This document shows, piece after piece, positions 26,039 through 34,835 of a DNA stretch of 64,000 bases (position 1 is the stretch's first letter; the number at the start of each line of letters is the position of its first letter). The notes under the pieces are model-generated. The model did no database searches, was not told the origin of the DNA, and saw nothing but the letters and a program-made list of their open reading frames with translations. Origin of the DNA: Rhodobacterales bacterium HKCCE3408 (GTDB lineage Bacteria; Pseudomonadota; Alphaproteobacteria; Rhodobacterales; Rhodobacteraceae); assembly GCA_015689705.1 (NCBI GenBank), contig WVSN01000012.1, positions 1 through 64,000 on the forward strand. Reading direction: 5' to 3'. Made by a program: the position numbers and the translations under genes.

Positions 26039-26974
26039 ATGACACGCCAGCGTCCGAACAGGTTGGAGAAACGCGAGAAGCGCCAGGTCGCGCGGGAGAT
26101 TTCCTACGCCTCCTCGGCGGTGTCCAAGACCGGCCGGGCGATGATCCGCGTGATGGAGAACGCGACCGGGCGGATCGGCCTGATCAAACGCGCCGACGGC
26201 TATGACGCCGATATCCGGGCGGGCAAGAATTTCTGGGAGATCATGCCCGAACGATACGGGCTGTCGCTCGATCTGATCGCGGGCAGTCTCGACAACATCC
26301 CGAAGGAGGGGCCGGTCGTGGTGGTCGCGAACCACCCCTACGGCATCCTCGACGGGCTGATGATGGGGCATATCCTGTCCAAGGCGCGCGGCGACTTCCG
26401 CATCCTCGCCCATCGCATCTTCCGCAAGGCCGAGGACCTGGAACGGATCATCCTGCCGATCTCCTTCGACGAGACGAAGGAGGCGATGGAGCTGAACATC
26501 GAGACGCGGAAGAACGCGCTGCGCTTCCTCGCCGATGGCGGGATCATCGGGATCTTTCCCGGCGGCACGGTCTCGACCGCGGCCAAGCCCTTCGCCCGGC
26601 CGATGGACCCGAACTGGCGCAGCTTCACCGCGCGGATGATCGCCAAGTCCGAGGCGCAGGTCGTGCCGGTCTTCTTCGAAGGGCACAATTCGCGGCTCTT
26701 CCAGCTCATGAGCCATCTGCACACGACGCTGCGGATGGGGCTTCTGATCAAGGAATTCCGGTCGCGGCTGAACGCGCCGGTCCGGGTGGCCATCGGCGAG
26801 CCGATCACACGCGAAGAGCTCGACCCCTACCGCAAGGACGCCCGCGCGATGATGGAATTCCTTCGCCGGCGGACCTATGCGCTGAGCCCGACGCCGCTCG
26901 ATGCCAGCAAGATCGGGTTCGAGTTCGAGGAAAAGCACGGCGGCGGCGCCTCCCGCCCGCGGGAATGGTACTGA
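26039..26974 (+). CDS. Lysophospholipid/glycerol-phosphate-type acyltransferase
   Basis: A 311-residue PlsC-superfamily protein. The catalytic motif is NHPYGILDG (His99, Asp105), an H-x5-D variant with the NHP signature, and the phosphate-binding motif is FPGGTVST. There is no clear membrane helix. It probably esterifies a lysolipid or lipid A-like acceptor. Its spacing of only four bases to murI indicates co-transcription, possibly reflecting envelope biogenesis. Acceptor unknown. Confidence 0.8.
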   Translation: MTRQRPNRLEKREKRQVAREISYASSAVSKTGRAMIRVMENATGRIGLIKRADGYDADIRAGKNFWEIMPERYGLSLDLIAGSLDNIPKEGPVVVVANHPYGILDGLMMGHILSKARGDFRILAHRIFRKAEDLERIILPISFDETKEAMELNIETRKNALRFLADGGIIGIFPGGTVSTAAKPFARPMDPNWRSFTARMIAKSEAQVVPVFFEGHNSRLFQLMSHLHTTLRMGLLIKEFRSRLNAPVRVAIGEPITREELDPYRKDARAMMEFLRRRTYALSPTPLDASKIGFEFEEKHGGGASRPREWY

Positions 26975-26978
26975 CGCG

Positions 26979-27791
26979 ATGGCCGTGGGATTCTTCGACA
27001 GCGGGCTCGGCGGGCTCACCGTCCTCGACGCGGCGGTGAAGCGACTGCCGGATGTGCCCTTCGTCTATTACGGCGACAATGCCCATACGCCCTATGGCGT
27101 GCGCGATCCGCAGGATGTCTACGATCTGACGACGGCGGGCGTGGCGCGACTGTTCGATGCCGGCTGCGACCTCGTGATCCTCGCCTGCAACACGGCCAGC
27201 GCGGTGGCGCTGCGCAAGATGCAGGAGGCCTGGGTGCCGCCTGACAAGCGCGTCCTCGGGGTCTTCGTGCCGCTGATCGAGGCGCTGACCGAACGGCACT
27301 GGGGCGACAATTCCCCGCCGCGGCAGGTTGGGGTGAACACCGTCGCGCTGTTCGCGACGCCCGCGACGGTCGCCAGCCGCGCCTTCCAGCGCGAACTGGC
27401 CTTCCGCGCCATCGGCGTCGATGTCGAGGCGCAGGCCTGCGGCGGCGTGGTCGACGCGATCGAGGAGGGCGACATGATCCTGGCCGAGGCCCTGGTGCGG
27501 TCCCATGTCGAGGCGCTTCTGCGCAAGATGCCGAAGCCCGATGCCGCGGTGCTCGGCTGCACCCATTACCCGCTGGTCGAGGAGGTCTTCGCCAGCGCGC
27601 TCGGCCCCGACGTGCAGGTGTTCAGCCAGCCGAAACTGGTGGCCGAGAGCCTTGCCGATTACCTGTCGCGCCATCCCGAACGGGCGGGCGGCGGCACCGA
27701 GCGGCTGTTCCTGACCACCGGCGACCCGGCCCGCGTGGCCAACAAGGCGACCCAGTTCCTGCGCCGGCGGATCGATTTCCAGCCCGCCTGA
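26979..27791 (+). CDS. murI: Glutamate racemase
   Basis: Converts L- to D-glutamate for peptidoglycan. The 270-residue protein has the N-terminal [15 protein letters not shown] and both catalytic cysteines, in [11 protein letters not shown] and [12 protein letters not shown] 26979 starts four bases after the acyltransferase stop. The pairing of a lipid acyltransferase with murI suggests an envelope unit. Confidence 0.94.
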   Translation: MAVGFFDSGLGGLTVLDAAVKRLPDVPFVYYGDNAHTPYGVRDPQDVYDLTTAGVARLFDAGCDLVILACNTASAVALRKMQEAWVPPDKRVLGVFVPLIEALTERHWGDNSPPRQVGVNTVALFATPATVASRAFQRELAFRAIGVDVEAQACGGVVDAIEEGDMILAEALVRSHVEALLRKMPKPDAAVLGCTHYPLVEEVFASALGPDVQVFSQPKLVAESLADYLSRHPERAGGGTERLFLTTGDPARVANKATQFLRRRIDFQPA

Positions 27792-27891
27792 CCATGCCGC
27801 CGCGACATCCTGACCGCCCGGAGCGCTGCGCCGGCCACTGGACTTGGGCCGCGGAATGCCGATCTATGAGGCGACGGGAAGAGAGGATCGC

Positions 27892-28344
27892 ATGCGCGGG
27901 CTGAAGAAGCAGCGTCGGATACAGGTGATCGTGATCGCGGCCCTGCTGATCGCGGGCTCGGCGGCGCTGGTCGGGTATGGCTTCCGCGAGGGAATCAACT
28001 TCTTCCGCACCCCGAGCGACGTGGCGGCCGCGCCACCGCATTCCTCGGAGGTCTTCCGGATCGGCGGCCTCGTCGAGGAAGGCAGTCTGGTCCGCGGACA
28101 GGGTGAGACGATCAGCTTCCGCGTGACAGATGGCGGCGCGAGCGTGCCGGTGGCCTATACCGGCGTGCTGCCGGACCTGTTCGGCGAGGGCGAGGGCATG
28201 GTCGGGACCGGGAGCATGGTCGACGGCGTTTTCCACGCGACCGAGATCCTGGCCCGCCACGACGAGACCTACATGCCGGCCGAAGTGATCGAGGCGCTGC
28301 AGGAACAGGGCGTCTATGTCGCGCCCGAGGACACCGGCAGCTAG
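27892..28344 (+). CDS. ccmE: Cytochrome c maturation heme chaperone CcmE
   Basis: Binds heme covalently in the periplasm and hands it to the CcmFH ligase. The 150-residue protein has one N-terminal membrane anchor (IQVIVIAALLIAGSAALVGYG) and an OB-fold with VFRIGGLVEEGSLVRG. The heme motif is HDETYMP, with His123 as the covalent ligand and Tyr127 four residues later. ATG 27892 follows GAGGA. It is away from the other ccm genes. A repeat element lies 16 bases past the stop. Confidence 0.95.
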   Translation: MRGLKKQRRIQVIVIAALLIAGSAALVGYGFREGINFFRTPSDVAAAPPHSSEVFRIGGLVEEGSLVRGQGETISFRVTDGGASVPVAYTGVLPDLFGEGEGMVGTGSMVDGVFHATEILARHDETYMPAEVIEALQEQGVYVAPEDTGS

Positions 28345-28360
28345 GCGTCCCGGCCGGGCC

Positions 28361-28410
28361 GAGGGGCGCTGCCCCTCGGGCTCCCCGGAGTATTTCCGAA
28401 GCAAAGATGG
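28361..28410 (+). repeat. Stop-adjacent repeat, copy 4
   Basis: Plus orientation after ccmE: stem GAGGGGC/GCCCCTC around GCT, then GGGCTCCCCGGAGTATTTCC and GAAGCAAAGATGG. It closely matches copies 5 and 6, including the GCGCTGCCCC loop region. It sits between the ccmE stop and the CtrA-like site before the endolysin. Confidence 0.82.
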
Positions 28411-28420
28411 CAGCGCCGCG

Positions 28421-28436
28421 TTAGCGGATTGTTAGC
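28421..28436. promoter_or_regulatory. Degenerate CtrA-like site upstream of endolysin
   Basis: TTAG (28421-28424), seven bases, then TTAGC (28432-28436), 54 bases before the endolysin start. The N7 spacing fits CtrA (TTAA-N7-TTAAC) but each half has an A-to-G change, so this is a weak match. It is worth listing because lysis genes of the Rhodobacter gene transfer agent are CtrA-dependent. Confidence 0.3.
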
Positions 28437-28489
28437 CTTTTTGTCCGAGACTGCCCGGTATCAGACACCAGAGCAGGGAGGGCGGAGCC

Positions 28490-29101
28490 ATGCTGTCGGT
28501 TCTGCAGATTGCCTCGGATATCGTCGCCCGCGAAGGCGGCTACGTGAACGACCCCGACGATCCGGGCGGCGCGACGAAGTTCGGCGTGACGATCCACACG
28601 ATGCGGGCGCTCGGGCTGGACAAGGACGGGGACGGTGACGTCGACGTCGCCGATGTCCGGGCGCTGACGCGCGAGGACGCCGTCGGCATCTTCGTCCGCC
28701 ATTATTTCGAGGAGCCGGGGATCGGCCGGCTGCCCGAAGCGCTGCAGGCGTCGGTCTTCGACATGTACGTGAACGCGGGCTCGAACGCGGTCGTGATCCT
28801 GCAGCGGATGCTGCGTGACATGGGCCACGCCGTCACCGTGGACGGGATCATCGGGCCGGAGACGGCGGGCGCGACGCAGGCGGCGTGGCGCGATGCGCCC
28901 GAGCACCTGGCCGATGCCTACGGGATCGCAAGGCGGAACTACTATTACCGGATCGCCGACCTGCGGCCGGCCAGCCGGAAATACGCCCGCCGCCGCGATG
29001 GCGGGAAGGGCGGCTGGATCCGGCGCGCGGAGGAATTCATCGCGCCGCGCTACCACCTCAGCGCGGCCGAACACCGGGCGAGGGTCGCGCCATGGGGCTG
29101 A
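28490..29101 (+). CDS. GH108-family endolysin (N-acetylmuramidase-like)
   Basis: A 203-residue muramidase-type hydrolase. The catalytic motif is VAREGGYVNDPDDPGGATKFGVT with Glu15 as the acid; the C-terminal half has a peptidoglycan-binding-like module (MYVNAGSNAVVILQRML and VDGIIGPET). It has no signal peptide, as expected if a holin releases it. It overlaps the holin gene by ten bases. In Rhodobacter capsulatus an endolysin-holin pair of this type lyses GTA-producing cells and is unlinked to the main cluster, as here. Confidence 0.88.
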   Translation: MLSVLQIASDIVAREGGYVNDPDDPGGATKFGVTIHTMRALGLDKDGDGDVDVADVRALTREDAVGIFVRHYFEEPGIGRLPEALQASVFDMYVNAGSNAVVILQRMLRDMGHAVTVDGIIGPETAGATQAAWRDAPEHLADAYGIARRNYYYRIADLRPASRKYARRRDGGKGGWIRRAEEFIAPRYHLSAAEHRARVAPWG

Positions 29102-29598
29102 TCGACCGCATTTTCGGTGGAGCGGATGCTACCCGCGCGCTCGGCCGGACCGTGACCGGCGTCGCCGAGGTCTTCGTGCCGAACGCGACCCGGCGGATGG
29201 AGATCTCGGCCGAGATGCAGCGCGCGGCGATGGACGCGCTCGCCAGCGAATTCGTGAGCATCCGGCCCGGCCTGTTCGACCGGCTGGTCAACGGGCTGAA
29301 CCGCCTGCCGCGCCCGGCGCTGGCCTTCGGGACGATCGGGCTGTTCGTCTACGCGATGATCGACCCGGTCGCCTTCGCCGGCCGGATGCAGGGGCCGAAC
29401 GCGGTGCCCGAGGCGCTGTGGTGGCTTCTCGGCGCGATCGTCAGCTTCTATTTCGGCGCGCGGGAGCTGTATTACTTCCGCGGAAGCGGCGGGACCGGCA
29501 GTCCGCTGACGAACGCCACGCCGGAGCAGCCCGAGGCGGGCGAGAACGCCGCGATCTCGGCCTGGCGCCGGTCGCATGTCATCCGTGACGACGACTGA
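29092..29598 (+). CDS. Holin family protein (GTA-type lysis)
   Basis: A 168-residue protein with two or three hydrophobic helices (RPALAFGTIGLFVYAMID; ALWWLLGAIVSFYFGARELYYF). The N-terminal region before the helices (RIFGGADATRALGRTVTGVAEVF) is amphipathic, and the sequence fits the 3TM holin family found next to GH108 endolysins. It would permeabilise the inner membrane to free the endolysin. ATG 29092 overlaps the endolysin stop. It ends one base from the convergent dehydrogenase gene. Confidence 0.8.
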   Translation: MGLIDRIFGGADATRALGRTVTGVAEVFVPNATRRMEISAEMQRAAMDALASEFVSIRPGLFDRLVNGLNRLPRPALAFGTIGLFVYAMIDPVAFAGRMQGPNAVPEALWWLLGAIVSFYFGARELYYFRGSGGTGSPLTNATPEQPEAGENAAISAWRRSHVIRDDD

Positions 29599-29599
29599 C

Positions 29600-32017
29600 C
29601 TAACCGCGCATCCGCATTCCGTTCGCGTCGAACAGCGGCGCGGTCTGCGGACGCGCCGCGATCCGCTCGCCCAGAAGCTCGACCGACCACGGGCCCTCGG
29701 CATCCGCCGCCGCCCGGTCGACATAGCCGAGCGCGACCGACGCCCCGGCATTGTGCGCATAGCCGCCCGACGTGACCCACCCGACGACCGCGCCGTCGAG
29801 CCAGATCGGCTCGTCCCCGATCACGTCGGCGTCCCTGGCATCCAGCACGAAGGTGCGCAGCCGCAGGGTGCCGCCCGCATCGCGTTCGGCCTTCGCGCCG
29901 GCCTTGCCGACGAACTCCGCCGGCTTGTCATAGGCGACGAAGCGCGACAGCCCGGCTTCGAGCGGCCCGTAGATCGGCCGGTATTCCCGCGCCCATCCGC
30001 CGAACCCCTTTTCCAGCCGCATGGCGTTGAGCGCGCGCAGGCCGAAGGGCTTCAGACCGAGATCGGCGCCGGCAGCCATCAGTTTCTCGAAGATGTGGCG
30101 CTGGTATTCGGGCTTCATCCAGATCTCGTAGCCCAGATCGCCGGTGAAGCTGACCCGGCCGACAAGGGCAGGGGCAAGGCCGATATCCATGCGCCGGATC
30201 GCCATGAAGCGGAAGGCGGCGTTCGACACGTCCTCGCCCGCGACACGGGACAGCAACTCGCGCGCATTCGGCCCGGCGATGGACAGCCCGCAGAGGCCGA
30301 GGCCGACGATTTCGAACCGGACATCCGCCGGCAGCCGCGCCTCGAACCAGCGGGCGTAGAACACCTCGGCCTGGCCCGAGCCGAAGAGCATGAACTCGTC
30401 CTCGGCGAGGCAGGCGACGGTCAGGTCGCCCTGCAGCTTGCCGTTCTCCTTCAGCATCGGGGCGAGCGCCATGCGGCCCGGGGCGGGCAGCTTGCAGGCC
30501 AGCATCGCGTCGAGGAAGACGGCCGCGCCGGGGCCGCTGACCCGGAACTTCGAGAAGCCGGAAATCTCCATGATCCCAACGGCTTCGCGGCAGGCCTTCA
30601 CCTCGGCGGCGACATGCGGGAAGTCGGTCGACCGCCGCCACGAGAAGGCGTCCTTCGTGCCGTCGGGCGAGAACCACAGCGGCGCTTCCAGTCCCCAGGA
30701 ATCGCCCATCTGCGCGCCGAGGCCGAGCATCCGGTCGTAGATCGGCGTGGTCTTCAGGGGCCGCGCCGCCGTCAGCTCCTCGTTCGGGAACTTGATCGAG
30801 AAGCGGCGCGAATAGTTCTCCTGCACCTTGGGGTTGGTGTAGCTCATCGTCGCCCAGTCGCCGTAACGCGAGACGTCCATGGCGAAGACGTCGAAGCCGG
30901 GATCGCCGGTGGTCATCCAGTTCGCCAGCGCAAGGCCCACGCCGCCGCCCTGGCTGAAGCCCGCCATCACGCCGCAGGCCGACCAGAAGCCGGGCAGGCC
31001 GCGGATCGGTCCGACGAGCGGGTTGCCGTCTGGCGCAAAGGTGAAGGGGCCGTTGATGATCTGCTTGATCCCGGCATTCTGGAAGGCGGGGAAATGCTCG
31101 AACCCGACTTCGAGCGACGGCGCGATCCGGTCGATATCGGGTTGCAGCAGCTCGTGGCCGAACTCCCAGGGCGTCTGGCGCGGGGACCACGGCTTGCAGG
31201 CCTTCTCGTAAGTGCCCATCAGCATCCCGCCGCGCTCCTGCCGGAGGTAGAGCTCGCCGTCGAAATCGACCGCGTGGACGACCTCCTTGCCGGTGGTGCG
31301 GTTGATCTCGGCGACCTCGGGCATGTCCTCGGTCAGGAGATACATGTGCTCCATGGCGAGCACCGGCAGTTCGAGGCCGACCATCCGGCCCACCTCGCGC
31401 GCCCAGAGGCCGCCGGCATTGACGACATGCTCGCAGGCCACGTCGCCCTTGTCGGTCCTAATGAGCCAGCCGTCCCGGGTCTGCAGGATGTCGTCGACCT
31501 TGCGGTGCGTCTCGATCCGCGCGCCGAGCTTGCGGGCCGATTTCGCGTAGGCATGGGTCACGCCGGAGGGGTCGAGATGGCCGTCGACCACCGTGCGCAG
31601 CGCACCGACGAATTGCCGCGGATCGAGGAGCGGCATGTCGGCATGGGCCTCTTCGGGCGTGATGACCTCGGTCTCGATGCCCTGGTAGCGGCCCTTGGCG
31701 GACATGGATTTCAGCCAGTCGAAGCGCTCGGGCGTCGAGGCGAGCATCACGCCGCCGGTCATGTGGAAGCCGGTGGCCTGGCCCGACATCTCCTCGATCT
31801 CGCGGTAGAGCTCGATCGTGTATTTCTGCAGCTTGGCGACATTCGGATCGCCGTTGACCGTGTGGCAGCCGCCCGCCGCGTGCCAGGTCGAGCCGGAGGT
31901 CAGTTCCGACCGTTCGAGCAGCAGGACATCGGTCCAGCCCGCGCGGGCGAGGTGGTAGAGCACCGAACAGCCGACGACCCCGCCGCCGATCACAACCACG
32001 CGTGCCGTCTCGCCCAT
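29600..32017 (-). CDS. FAD-dependent oxidoreductase with GcvT domain (dimethylglycine/sarcosine dehydrogenase type)
   Basis: An 805-residue two-domain enzyme. The N-terminal DAO domain starts with the FAD fold VVVIGGGVVGCSVLYHLA and has GSTWHAAGG, where the His aligns with the covalent flavin attachment site of dimethylglycine and sarcosine dehydrogenases. The C-terminal half is a folate-binding GcvT domain (MEISGFSKFRVSGPGAAVFLD, then FTGDLGYEIW). It likely demethylates an N-methylated amine (dimethylglycine, sarcosine or a DMSP/choline-derived product), loading C1 units on folate. Substrate not determined. Confidence 0.87.
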   Translation of the reverse strand: MGETARVVVIGGGVVGCSVLYHLARAGWTDVLLLERSELTSGSTWHAAGGCHTVNGDPNVAKLQKYTIELYREIEEMSGQATGFHMTGGVMLASTPERFDWLKSMSAKGRYQGIETEVITPEEAHADMPLLDPRQFVGALRTVVDGHLDPSGVTHAYAKSARKLGARIETHRKVDDILQTRDGWLIRTDKGDVACEHVVNAGGLWAREVGRMVGLELPVLAMEHMYLLTEDMPEVAEINRTTGKEVVHAVDFDGELYLRQERGGMLMGTYEKACKPWSPRQTPWEFGHELLQPDIDRIAPSLEVGFEHFPAFQNAGIKQIINGPFTFAPDGNPLVGPIRGLPGFWSACGVMAGFSQGGGVGLALANWMTTGDPGFDVFAMDVSRYGDWATMSYTNPKVQENYSRRFSIKFPNEELTAARPLKTTPIYDRMLGLGAQMGDSWGLEAPLWFSPDGTKDAFSWRRSTDFPHVAAEVKACREAVGIMEISGFSKFRVSGPGAAVFLDAMLACKLPAPGRMALAPMLKENGKLQGDLTVACLAEDEFMLFGSGQAEVFYARWFEARLPADVRFEIVGLGLCGLSIAGPNARELLSRVAGEDVSNAAFRFMAIRRMDIGLAPALVGRVSFTGDLGYEIWMKPEYQRHIFEKLMAAGADLGLKPFGLRALNAMRLEKGFGGWAREYRPIYGPLEAGLSRFVAYDKPAEFVGKAGAKAERDAGGTLRLRTFVLDARDADVIGDEPIWLDGAVVGWVTSGGYAHNAGASVALGYVDRAAADAEGPWSVELLGERIAARPQTAPLFDANGMRMRG

Positions 32018-32150
32018 GCTGTCCTCCTCAGGATTCCGGTCCGGGATCGACCCTAGGGCCGCACGGGCGGGTGCGATGTGCGGCTTGCGACATGTTCGGG
32101 CGGTCGGGTGACGCAGACGGACATGGGGCGCGCGCGCCGTCCGCCGCGCG

Positions 32151-32166
32151 CTAACGTGGAATTAAC
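32151..32166. promoter_or_regulatory. CtrA-like box CTAA-N7-TTAAC
   Basis: CTAA (32151-32154), seven bases, TTAAC (32162-32166); one mismatch from the CtrA consensus. It ends 36 bases before the start of the ChpT/kinase-like gene at 32203 and so is well placed to control it. Confidence 0.45.
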
Positions 32167-32202
32167 CGGAACCGTGGTCTCATGGCGGGGCAGGAGGGCC
32201 GG

Positions 32203-32835
32203 ATGAACGGATCACGGTCAGGGCGAGGGCGCAGCTGTGCGGCCAGCGCCGCGACCCGTGTTGCGATCGTAGCGGATCCGTCCGGCGCGGCGGTTCTGCA
32301 TCGGCTGGCGCATGATCTCGGCGCCTCTGCCCGGGCGATCCGGGATCTGCCGGGCTGGCTTGCCGCCGATCTCGCTGCGGCCGGAACGCCGGTGCCGCCG
32401 GATGCCGCGCGCATCCTGGCGATGCTCGCGGATCACGGTGAGAGGCTGTCCGGCCTGTCCGCCGATCTCGGCGACTACCTTGCCGCCGGGGTGCAGCCCG
32501 CCATTGCCCGCATCGAACCGGGGGCTGTTTTCGCGGAGATGGCGGATGCGCGGGGGCAGGAACGGGCCGCTGCGCAGATCGGGCCGGGTCACATCCGCAT
32601 GGCCCGCGCGGATCTCGAGCGGGTGTTCCGGCTGGCGCTCGGGCCCCGCGACGGGGTGGCGGCGGGCAGGGTGATGGGGGCGCTTCTGCCCTCGGGCGGC
32701 TGGCGTCTGACTGTCGATGACCGGCCGGCCATTCCGGCGCTCGCGCTTGCCGCGCTCGACCGGATCGCGCGGCGCTATGACGGCCGCGCCGAGGCCACGG
32801 CGACCGGCCTGCGCGTCACGCTGAACCGGGTCTGA
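32203..32835 (+). CDS. ChpT/histidine-kinase-like protein without ATP-binding motifs
   Basis: A 210-residue protein. An N-terminal histidine box, LHRLAHDLGASARAI (His at about residue 37), opens a two-helix hairpin (second helix ILAMLADHGERLSGLSADLGDYL) that resembles a phytochrome-type DHp domain. The C-terminal part has an N-box position (RADLERVFRLAL) lacking the catalytic Asn and no G-boxes, so it probably cannot bind ATP. This is the ChpT-type plan, and the length equals the ChpT here. ATG 32203 has GGAGGG upstream. Function: inferred histidine phosphotransferase, or an inactive kinase. Confidence 0.55.
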   Translation: MNGSRSGRGRSCAASAATRVAIVADPSGAAVLHRLAHDLGASARAIRDLPGWLAADLAAAGTPVPPDAARILAMLADHGERLSGLSADLGDYLAAGVQPAIARIEPGAVFAEMADARGQERAAAQIGPGHIRMARADLERVFRLALGPRDGVAAGRVMGALLPSGGWRLTVDDRPAIPALALAALDRIARRYDGRAEATATGLRVTLNRV

Positions 32836-32860
32836 ATGGTTTCCGGGCGGCAGGGGGAAG

Positions 32861-32950
32861 TGGCGGAGAGACAGGGATTCGAACCCTGGGTGGACTTGCG
32901 CCCACAACGGTTTTCGAGACCGCCCCGTTCGACCACTCCGGCACCTCTCC
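32861..32950 (-). tRNA. tRNA-Ser (anticodon CGA)
   Basis: A 90-base class II tRNA on the minus strand. The acceptor stem is GGAGAGG with TCTCTCC, followed by discriminator G and an encoded CCA (32863-32861). The anticodon loop CTCGAAA gives anticodon CGA (codon UCG), there is a long variable arm (TGTGGGCGCAAGTCCACC region) and the T-arm contains GGTTCGAATCC. The long variable arm is diagnostic of tRNA-Ser or tRNA-Leu; the anticodon settles serine. Confidence 0.96.
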
Positions 32951-33090
32951 GCAGGCATGGCCGTTTCGTGAGCCGGGGGCATAGCGACTCGCGCCTGACA
33001 GCGCAAGAGGCACCGGGCGGCCGGGAAGACCCTATGGAAAATTCGTCGCGGTGGGCCAATTGTGGAAGTGTGATTCGAACCGGAGCCCGC

Positions 33091-33954
33091 ATGTCCCGCA
33101 TCCTCGCCGCCTGTCTCGGTCTTTGCCTCGCCCTTCCTGCCGCCGCACAAACCGTGCCCGAGATCGACGCCCCCGCGCTGACCGATCTCGACGAAACCGC
33201 GCCGCGGCTGTTCGAACTTGCCGAAGCGGTCGGCGCCTACCAGATCCTGGCGATCATCGCCGACGAAAGCGTCGCCGCGGTGCCCGAGATCGACGAGACG
33301 CTGCTTGGCGGACGCGGCGGGCAGGACTGGATTGACGCGGCCGAACGGATCTACTCGACCGAACGCCTGGTCGCGGCCTTCGACACCGCACTCGGCGACG
33401 AGACGCTGACCGATGCGGAGATCACCGAGCTTCTCGACTTCTACCAGAGCGACGTGGGCCGACGGGTCGTCGAGGCCGAGCTGGCCGCGCGGGTCCGCAT
33501 CGGCGACCCCGAGGTCGAGGAGGCCGCGCGGGCGGCCGTGGTCGAGGCGCGCCGCGACGGCAATCCGCGCATCGACCAGCTGACGCGCTTCATCGAGGTG
33601 AACGATTTCATCGACCGCAACGTGACCGCGACGCTGAACGCCAACGCGGCCTTCCTGTTCGGCATGGCCGATGGCGGCGCGCTGCAGGCCGGCCAGCCCG
33701 AGATTCTCGACCACGTGATGGGGCAGGAACCCGAGATCCGGATCGAGGCTGAGCGCTGGCTTTATGCCTACCAGATGCTGGCCTATGACGGGCTCTCCGA
33801 CGAGGAGATGGACCTCTATATCGACAGCAGCGACTCGGCCGCCGGGCAGGCGCTGAACGGCGCCTTGTTCGACGCCATCGACGACGTCTTCGTGCTGATG
33901 CAGTACGAGCTTGGCACCGCCGCCGCGACGCTTCTGACAGGCGACGACATCTGA
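33091..33954 (+). CDS. Periplasmic DUF2059-domain protein
   Basis: A 287-residue exported protein with signal peptide MSRILAACLGLCLALPAAAQ (cleavage near AAAQ). The rest is acidic and helical, with DUF2059-type segments (LTDAEITELLDFYQSDVGRR) and a second related region later (GLSDEEMDLYIDSSDSAAGQ), suggesting an internal duplication. ATG 33091 follows CGGAG. Its function is unknown; the family occurs widely in proteobacterial periplasms. Confidence 0.78.
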   Translation: MSRILAACLGLCLALPAAAQTVPEIDAPALTDLDETAPRLFELAEAVGAYQILAIIADESVAAVPEIDETLLGGRGGQDWIDAAERIYSTERLVAAFDTALGDETLTDAEITELLDFYQSDVGRRVVEAELAARVRIGDPEVEEAARAAVVEARRDGNPRIDQLTRFIEVNDFIDRNVTATLNANAAFLFGMADGGALQAGQPEILDHVMGQEPEIRIEAERWLYAYQMLAYDGLSDEEMDLYIDSSDSAAGQALNGALFDAIDDVFVLMQYELGTAAATLLTGDDI

Positions 33955-33964
33955 GGCTTGGCGC

Positions 33965-33993
33965 TTGACAGCCGGGGCCGGTTGAGGCATCTG
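33965..33993 (+). promoter_or_regulatory. Putative rplU-rpmA promoter and leader
   Basis: A consensus -35 TTGACA (33965-33970), a 17-base spacer and a poor -10, CATCTG (33988-33993), about 150 bases before rplU. The 12-mer GGGCCGGTTGAG overlaps the spacer (33975-33986) and recurs at 34024-34035. The long leader could carry ribosomal-protein feedback control. Confidence 0.35.
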
Positions 33994-34145
33994 GCGGGCT
34001 CTGCGGCCGGGGCCTTTTGGTTCGGGCCGGTTGAGATTTCAAACCGATGTCCCGGAAGGGGCACGCAGCCCGAGGCGCGTGATGCACGCGAAACGGCCCC
34101 GCAACCGGGGCGGCCACAGGGCGCGGTCAAAGAAGGATAAGGCCC

Positions 34146-34823
34146 ATGTTCGCGGTCATGAAGACCGGCGGCAAGCAGTACAAAGTGCAGGCGGGTGACG
34201 TCCTGCGCGTTGAAAAGCTGGCAGCCGAAGCGGGTGAAACCGTTCAGTTCAACGACATCTTGATGCTTGGCGGCGACAAGACCGTGCTCGGCACGCCGAT
34301 GGTCTCCGGTGCCGCCGTTCAGGCCACTGTGATCGACCAGATCAAGGGCGAGAAGCTGATCCATTACGTCAAGCGCCGGCGGAAGCATTCGTCGCAGCGC
34401 AAGAAGGGTCATCGCCAGAACCTGACGCTGCTGCGCGTCACCGACATCCTGGGCTCGGGCGCCGAGAAAAGCGGCGTGAAGGCCGCTGTGGGCGCCGGTT
34501 CCGTGACCGCGACCGAGGCCCCGGCGAAAGCCAAGGCCAAGCCGGCCGCGAAGGCGGAACCGAAGGCCGAGGCGTCGAAGGCGGCCGCCAAGCCGGCCCC
34601 GAAGGCCGAAACCGCGGGCGCGGACGACCTGAAGAAGCTGTCGGGCGTCGGCCCGGCGCTGGAGAAGAAACTGAACGCGGCCGGCGTCACCAGCTTCGCC
34701 CAGATCGCATCCTGGACCGAAGCCGACATCGCCGAGTTCGACGAGAAGCTGTCCTTCAAGGGCCGCATCGAGCGCGAGGGTTGGGTCGACCAGGCCAAGG
34801 CGATCCTCGCCGGCGACGCATAA
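34146..34823 (+). CDS. rplU: 50S ribosomal protein L21 with C-terminal extension
   Basis: The first approximately 100 residues are L21 ([18 protein letters not shown] to [16 protein letters not shown]), a large-subunit assembly protein. The protein continues to 225 residues, through a Lys/Ala/Pro-rich linker (about residues 118-158) into a helix-hairpin-helix-like domain, [20 protein letters not shown], then SFAQIASW. The HhH domain could bind RNA or DNA. This extension is known in many alphaproteobacterial L21 proteins. rpmA follows 12 bases later. Confidence 0.96.
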   Translation: MFAVMKTGGKQYKVQAGDVLRVEKLAAEAGETVQFNDILMLGGDKTVLGTPMVSGAAVQATVIDQIKGEKLIHYVKRRRKHSSQRKKGHRQNLTLLRVTDILGSGAEKSGVKAAVGAGSVTATEAPAKAKAKPAAKAEPKAEASKAAAKPAPKAETAGADDLKKLSGVGPALEKKLNAAGVTSFAQIASWTEADIAEFDEKLSFKGRIEREGWVDQAKAILAGDA

Positions 34824-34835
34824 GGAGAGAGACCG

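Noticed and set aside
28490-29598. Endolysin-holin pair as prophage remnant
   Set aside because: No integrase, capsid, tail or att-like sequences flank it and composition matches neighbours; a GTA lysis module explains it better.
29576-32056. An 826-codon plus-strand frame opposite the dimethylglycine-dehydrogenase-type gene
   Set aside because: It is a shadow of a gene with clear FAD and GcvT motifs; its own translation has no recognisable domain.
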